DNA of 64,000 nt from JAIBJN01 sp963838795. Lineage in GTDB: Bacteria > Actinomycetota > Thermoleophilia > Gaiellales > Gaiellaceae. The notes under the pieces are model-generated. The model searched no databases. It was given only the letters and a program-made list of their open reading frames with translations, and was not told where the DNA came from. The DNA lies in NCBI GenBank assembly GCA_963838795.1, contig CAWISL010000010.1, forward strand, positions 434,001-498,000. Reading direction: 5' to 3'. This document shows, in pieces, positions 59,570-64,000 of this stretch. The position numbers and the translations under genes were made by a program. The number at the start of each line of letters is the position of its first letter. Within the stretch, counting starts at the first letter, position 1.

Positions 59570-60538
59570 TCACTCCCTCTTCGTCGCCAGGCCGGATTGC
59601 TCGATGGTGAGCGTCCTCGCGTCTGCGTCGAGCGTCGCGGCGACGCCGAGCGGAATGGCTGCGAGGTGCTTCCCGTGCCCCAAGGGAAGCTTGTATAACA
59701 CGGGGACGCCCAGCGGCTCCAGGTGAACCTCCAACACGTCCTCGAGCGTTCGGGTGCGCGGCCACCCTGCCGGGTGGTCTCCCCAGTCGCATTTCTCCAT
59801 GTCTCCAACTACGACTCCGCGGACGCCGGCGAGTTTGTCGGCCTGCGCGAGCTGGGTGAGGCTCCCGTCCAGGTAGTAGGGCGGGAGGTGGTAGTCCTCG
59901 AAGAAGAGGATGCTCTCGTCGAGGTCGATCTCCCACGGCGTCCCCATGGTCTGCATGAGGAGCCAGAGGCAGCCCCCCGCGAGCGGCGCGGTGACCTTGC
60001 CGCCGCGGATGACGCGCAGGAACGGGTCGTCCGGCTTGGGCGGGACCTCTCCCGCGCCAGCTCCGCGCAGCACCGCGAGCAGGCGCTCCTTCGAGAACGC
60101 GGTCGTCTCGGGGTCGCCCATGCCCAGGAGCCCGTTCCCGTAGAAGGTCGCGAGCCCCGTCCGCTGGCGGATGGCGACATGGAGCGCGGTGATGTCGGAG
60201 AAGCCAACGAACGGCTTCGGGTTCGCGGCGATTGCGTCGAAGTCGAGGTAGGGGATCACCTGCGCCGAGCCGTAGCCACCCTGGAGGCACTGGACGACGT
60301 CCACCTCCGGGTCGGCGAAGAGGGCGTTGAGGTCGGCGGCCCGCTCCCGCGCGTCCCCGGCCACGAAGTCGTCGCGGGCGAGCGCGTGTCCGCCGAGCTT
60401 CACGCGGTAGCCCTGAGCCTCCCACCACTCGACGCTTCGCAGGACGTCGGAGCGGCTCTCGTACGGGCTCGCCGGCGCGGCGACGCCGATCGTGCCGCCG
60501 TCGGGGAGCGGCTTGCCGAAGAGGCTCGCCGCGATCAA
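59570..60538 (-). CDS. S66-family LD-carboxypeptidase
   Basis: A 322-residue serine carboxypeptidase of the LdcA/MccF group. The nucleophile lies in GFSDITALH (about residue 113), with Glu and His of the triad in SLFFEDYH-proximal sequence and LGHGKHLAAIPLG. LdcA releases the terminal D-Ala from L,D bonds of murein tetrapeptides, while MccF inactivates microcin C; the two cannot be told apart here. TTG 60538 overlaps the C45 stop (TTGA), and dppA follows at four bases, so it probably acts on imported peptides. Confidence 0.9.
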   Translation of the reverse strand: MIAASLFGKPLPDGGTIGVAAPASPYESRSDVLRSVEWWEAQGYRVKLGGHALARDDFVAGDARERAADLNALFADPEVDVVQCLQGGYGSAQVIPYLDFDAIAANPKPFVGFSDITALHVAIRQRTGLATFYGNGLLGMGDPETTAFSKERLLAVLRGAGAGEVPPKPDDPFLRVIRGGKVTAPLAGGCLWLLMQTMGTPWEIDLDESILFFEDYHLPPYYLDGSLTQLAQADKLAGVRGVVVGDMEKCDWGDHPAGWPRTRTLEDVLEVHLEPLGVPVLYKLPLGHGKHLAAIPLGVAATLDADARTLTIEQSGLATKRE

Positions 60539-61536
60539 AAGCTGTAGACCTGCGCCTGCGAGTCGCACGGATTGCCGCGCCCGTACGTGATCTCCCCGGC
60601 GGTAACGTCCGCGACGCACCAGAAGACCGTCTTGACGGCCTTAGGCTCGTCGGCGTGGCGGCAGATCGCGTTCTCGCCGTTCTCGTGGTCGGAAAGGGCC
60701 TCGCGGAGGCCCTCAATGGTGAAGCGCTTGCCGACCGCCAGCTCGCGTGCACGGTCGAGGCGGGCGCAGGAGCTCTCGTAGTCACCCGGCCGCTCGAACG
60801 GCCGCATGTCCTCGCGGGCGTAGTGATTCGTGTGCACCAGGAAGCCGTCGCCCGGCTCATCGATCCCGGCGCTGGTCGCCGAGGCTTCGACGTTCGCCGC
60901 CGTGCTCTCGCGGTGGGCGAGGACCCAGTTGTAGGCGGAGGAGCGGGCCGGGTGGAGAGTTGCGTCCACGGCCTCGGCCAGCGTTCGGCGAGTGAGGACG
61001 TCGCGCACCTGGAGGAGACGCGGGATCCCGACGCGCTCGTCGTTCGGCGAGACCTCGTTGCCGGTGACCGACAGCCCGGCGTCGTTCCAGCCGACGCTGA
61101 TCCAGGGACCGCTCCCGAGCGTGAAGACGACGGGCTCGCCCGGGACGCGCCATTCGATGGCGACGATTCCTTCCTCGTCCTCCGCGTAGAGGTCGTTCGT
61201 GTGCGCGACGAGGAGATGGCCATCCGCCGTGCGGGCGCCGGTCACGGCGATGTCGCTGCAACCGGTGGGCGCCTCGGCCGGCGCGAGCTCCTCGGTGGAG
61301 GCTGCGAAGACGGCGAGCGGATCGAGGCCCGCGCCTTCGGCCGCGCCGTCCAGCTCCTCGACGATCCACGGGACGTGCTCCAGCGTGACCGCCCGGTAGC
61401 GGCCGACGAGCTCGCGGTCGGACACGGCCTCGCCGGCCATCCGTCGCATCTCGCCCGCGGTCGCGGCGCCGATCTGGCGGCCGACCTCGTGATGGCCGCC
61501 GGCGACGCGGAGGAGCGGGATCGGCGCGGGCGTCAC
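60535..61536 (-). CDS. C45 peptidase / acyl-CoA:6-APA acyltransferase-like
   Basis: A 333-residue Ntn hydrolase. The N-terminal nucleophile motif is PTGCSDIAVTG, where the Cys is exposed by autoproteolytic cleavage in relatives. The family hydrolyses or transfers acyl groups of 6-aminopenicillanate, of N-acylated amino acids or of bile-acid-like amides. Its position in a peptide-import operon suggests deacylation of N-acyl peptides. GTG 61536 overlaps the creatininase stop (GTGA). Confidence 0.86.
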   Translation of the reverse strand: MTPAPIPLLRVAGGHHEVGRQIGAATAGEMRRMAGEAVSDRELVGRYRAVTLEHVPWIVEELDGAAEGAGLDPLAVFAASTEELAPAEAPTGCSDIAVTGARTADGHLLVAHTNDLYAEDEEGIVAIEWRVPGEPVVFTLGSGPWISVGWNDAGLSVTGNEVSPNDERVGIPRLLQVRDVLTRRTLAEAVDATLHPARSSAYNWVLAHRESTAANVEASATSAGIDEPGDGFLVHTNHYAREDMRPFERPGDYESSCARLDRARELAVGKRFTIEGLREALSDHENGENAICRHADEPKAVKTVFWCVADVTAGEITYGRGNPCDSQAQVYSF

Positions 61537-62345
61537 AGCGTCTCCTGCGGCTCGCGGCGCACAGGCAGCGGCTTGGCGAGCAGGTCGCGGACGAAGCCGA
61601 GGCACTCCTCGACCGCCGCCTCCAGAAAGGCCTCCCCTTTCTCGGCCGTGCCTTTCGAAGCGTCGCCCTGGATGCCGGTGACCGAGAAAGCCGACCACCA
61701 CGGCATCACGCGCATGGGCCCGTCGGACCACTCCATGTACGAGTACTCGCCCGCTGGGAAGCCGCGCTCGTCGAGCGCTTTCTCCATGTCCACGGCGTCC
61801 GGATCGACCGCGAGGTAGATCGAGGTCTCGAGCTCGCAGGCGTGAGCCATCCCGCCCGCGTCCGAGTCGCGAATCTCCTCGATCCGCTCCAGCGCTCGCT
61901 TCCCGGAGAGGTAGAAGGCCGACCCCGCGAGCACCTCCGGGTGCTCCACGCCGACGAGGCGCGCTGCGGCGTCCACGAACGGCTGGTTGGAGCCGTGGCC
62001 GTTCAGAAACAGCATCCGGCGGAAGCCGTGCCGGGCGAGCGAGCTGCCGACGTCCTTGCAGTAACGGGTGAACGTGTCCCAGCCGATCGTGATCGGTCCC
62101 GGGAAGTCCATGTGGTGGGGCGAGTAGCCGTGCGGGATCATCGGCAGGAGCACGATCTCGTCCGCCGCCGCCTCGGCCGTGCGCGTGCAGACCTCCCAGG
62201 TGATCCGAACGTCCGTGTCGATCGGCAGGTGAGGCCCGTGGTCTTCGAGCGTGGCGACCGGGATGAGACACACGCGCTCCTCGGAGGCCGCGCGGCGCAC
62301 CTCCGGCCAGCTCAGGCGCTCGTACAGGAGAGGGCTGCCCCACAT
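61533..62345 (-). CDS. Creatininase-family amidohydrolase
   Basis: A 270-residue metal-dependent hydrolase. Metal-ligand motifs are LEDHGPHLPIDTD (Glu/His/Asp), NGHGSNQP and the Glu in CELETS. Members open creatinine, lactams or formamides, or act as peptidase-like mycofactocin-maturation enzymes. With the C45 and S66 genes it suggests attack on cyclic or capped peptides. ATG 62345 begins two bases after the OsmC stop. Confidence 0.88.
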   Translation of the reverse strand: MWGSPLLYERLSWPEVRRAASEERVCLIPVATLEDHGPHLPIDTDVRITWEVCTRTAEAAADEIVLLPMIPHGYSPHHMDFPGPITIGWDTFTRYCKDVGSSLARHGFRRMLFLNGHGSNQPFVDAAARLVGVEHPEVLAGSAFYLSGKRALERIEEIRDSDAGGMAHACELETSIYLAVDPDAVDMEKALDERGFPAGEYSYMEWSDGPMRVMPWWSAFSVTGIQGDASKGTAEKGEAFLEAAVEECLGFVRDLLAKPLPVRREPQETL

Positions 62346-62347
62346 GG

Positions 62348-62779
62348 CTACGTCAGCGACGCGTCCAGCGTGATCTCGGGGACACCGGCGAGGGCCTGCG
62401 AGACCGGGCAGTTCACCTTCGCGTCCTCGGCGGCCGCACGAAAGCCGTCCTCGTCGAGGCCCGGGACGGTGCCGCGAATGGCGAGCATGACCTTTGTGAT
62501 CCCTTCGCCCGGCTGGAAGGTGACCGTCGCGGTCGTCTTCAGCTGCTCCGGCGGCGTGCCGGCCTCGGCGAGCCCGTGCGAGAGGGCCATCGAGACGCAC
62601 GCCGCATGGGCCGCGGCGATCAGCTCCTCCGGGCTGGTGCGGCCTCCCGGCTCCTCGGCCCGCGACGCCCAGGTGATGTCGAGCGGCCCGAAGGCGGCGC
62701 TTCCGACGCTGTCGATCCTGCCGCTCCCGTCCAGCAAGCTGCCGTGCCAGGTGACCTGGGCGTGACGGTCGGTGGCCAT
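62348..62779 (-). CDS. OsmC/Ohr-family peroxide-reductase
   Basis: A 143-residue protein. The two redox Cys are in HAACVSMALS and AKVNCPVSQA, the OsmC/Ohr pattern for reducing organic hydroperoxides with thiols. The first gene of the long minus-strand operon. A TACAGT -10 box lies 33 bases upstream and GGGAG just before ATG 62779. Its presence at the head may couple peroxide defence to the oxidative chemistry of the catabolic genes. Confidence 0.92.
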   Translation of the reverse strand: MATDRHAQVTWHGSLLDGSGRIDSVGSAAFGPLDITWASRAEEPGGRTSPEELIAAAHAACVSMALSHGLAEAGTPPEQLKTTATVTFQPGEGITKVMLAIRGTVPGLDEDGFRAAAEDAKVNCPVSQALAGVPEITLDASLT

Positions 62780-62812
62780 CCATCTCCCTTCGCGTAGTCG
62801 TTGACGCCCGCG

Positions 62813-62818
62813 ACTGTA
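62813..62818 (-). promoter_or_regulatory. -10 box of the peptide-catabolic operon
   Basis: Reads TACAGT on the minus strand, 33 bases before ATG 62779, giving a leader of about 25 bases for the ten-gene message. Confidence 0.45.
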
Positions 62819-62843
62819 CCGCGGGCGCCTCGCCCGCTGCTGC

Positions 62844-62849
62844 TAGGGT
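62844..62849 (+). promoter_or_regulatory. -10 box of the DEAD-box helicase gene
   Basis: TAGGGT, with the message starting about 100 bases before GTG 62956. The 62780-62843 stretch holds the OsmC promoter and nothing else recognisable. Confidence 0.4.
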
Positions 62850-62898
62850 TTCTGGACCAGGCCGGCATTCGGTCGGCCGTGAGATGAGCTTCTCGTTC

Positions 62899-62946
62899 CT
62901 CCTTCGGACGTTCGGGCAAGGCGAGTCTCGAACGAAGTCGAAGGAG
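62899..62946 (+). ncRNA. Leader hairpin sequestering a ribosome-binding site
   Basis: CTCCTTCG (62899-62906) pairs with CGAAGGAG (62939-62946), which contains the helicase AAGGAG site; CGTTCG (62909-62914) pairs with CGAACG (62929-62934) to extend the stem. The ribosome-binding site lies nine bases before GTG 62956 and would be masked. A switch that opens in the cold, heat or by the helicase itself is likely. Confidence 0.65.
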
Positions 62947-62955
62947 TAGAACACA

Positions 62956-64000
<1,045 letters not shown>

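Overview
This is a gene-dense, GC-rich stretch (by eye about 70% G+C) of a bacterial chromosome. The zwf-opcA-pgl order, a caa3-type oxidase with a cytochrome c tail on subunit II, an E1-only 2-oxoglutarate dehydrogenase, a thiamine (TPP) riboswitch before a CytX-type permease, and many -10 boxes (TAnnnT) lying 6-9 bases before a GTG/ATG start (leaderless mRNAs) all point to an Actinomycetota member. A soil lineage such as Thermoleophilia is my guess, not something the window proves.

Layout. 1-2710: oxidative pentose phosphate genes (zwf missing its 5' end, opcA, pgl). 2718-7810 (minus): amidase, a 38-residue membrane protein, ctaB, ctaD, ctaC. 7811-8062: palindrome-rich intergenic DNA. 8063-17506: a hypothetical gene, a DUF4395-thioredoxin fusion, sucA, an agmatinase-family gene, a PfkB sugar kinase, tRNA-Arg(CCT), an ABC-2 exporter, GNAT, PhzF-like and Asp-box genes. 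17503-21357 (minus): FAD amine oxidase, histidine phosphatase, TPP riboswitch, CytX-like permease, PfkB kinase. 21428-30792: an acyl-CoA island (two acyl-CoA dehydrogenases, ADP-forming acyl-CoA synthetase, two SDRs, thioesterase, crotonase, hydroxyacid dehydrogenase, MOSC, cupin).

30785-50977: an amine/betaine catabolic island. It holds two trimethylamine-dehydrogenase-like flavoenzymes, a choline/betaine-type Rieske oxygenase overlapping one of them, a class III aminotransferase, an M20 hydrolase, a polyamine-type ABC importer (potDBCA order), an aminotransferase plus thiamine-diphosphate decarboxylase pair that recalls arginine transaminase catabolism, a CocE-like esterase, a beta-lactamase-fold hydrolase, an amidohydrolase and a small Rieske ferredoxin. 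51056-52234 is an archaeal-type AAA ATPase behind a dense set of TGCATA half-sites. 62779 down to 52238 reads as one ten-gene operon: OsmC, creatininase family, C45 acyltransferase, S66 LD-carboxypeptidase, a full dipeptide importer and a YtcJ amidohydrolase. The window closes inside a DEAD-box RNA helicase whose ribosome-binding site is sequestered in a leader hairpin.

How it fits together: the middle and right side look like a scavenging region that imports amines and peptides, removes N-methyl groups or amide-linked caps, transaminates and decarboxylates the products and feeds acyl-CoA catabolism. The most unusual signals are the leaderless promoters that reuse the TAG stop codon of the preceding gene as part of their -10 box, a 164-bp fold-back element at 42100-42263, two genes lacking ATG/GTG/TTG starts, a riboswitch overlapping the upstream coding region, and the helicase leader hairpin. 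All function calls come from reading motifs by eye; no database search was possible.
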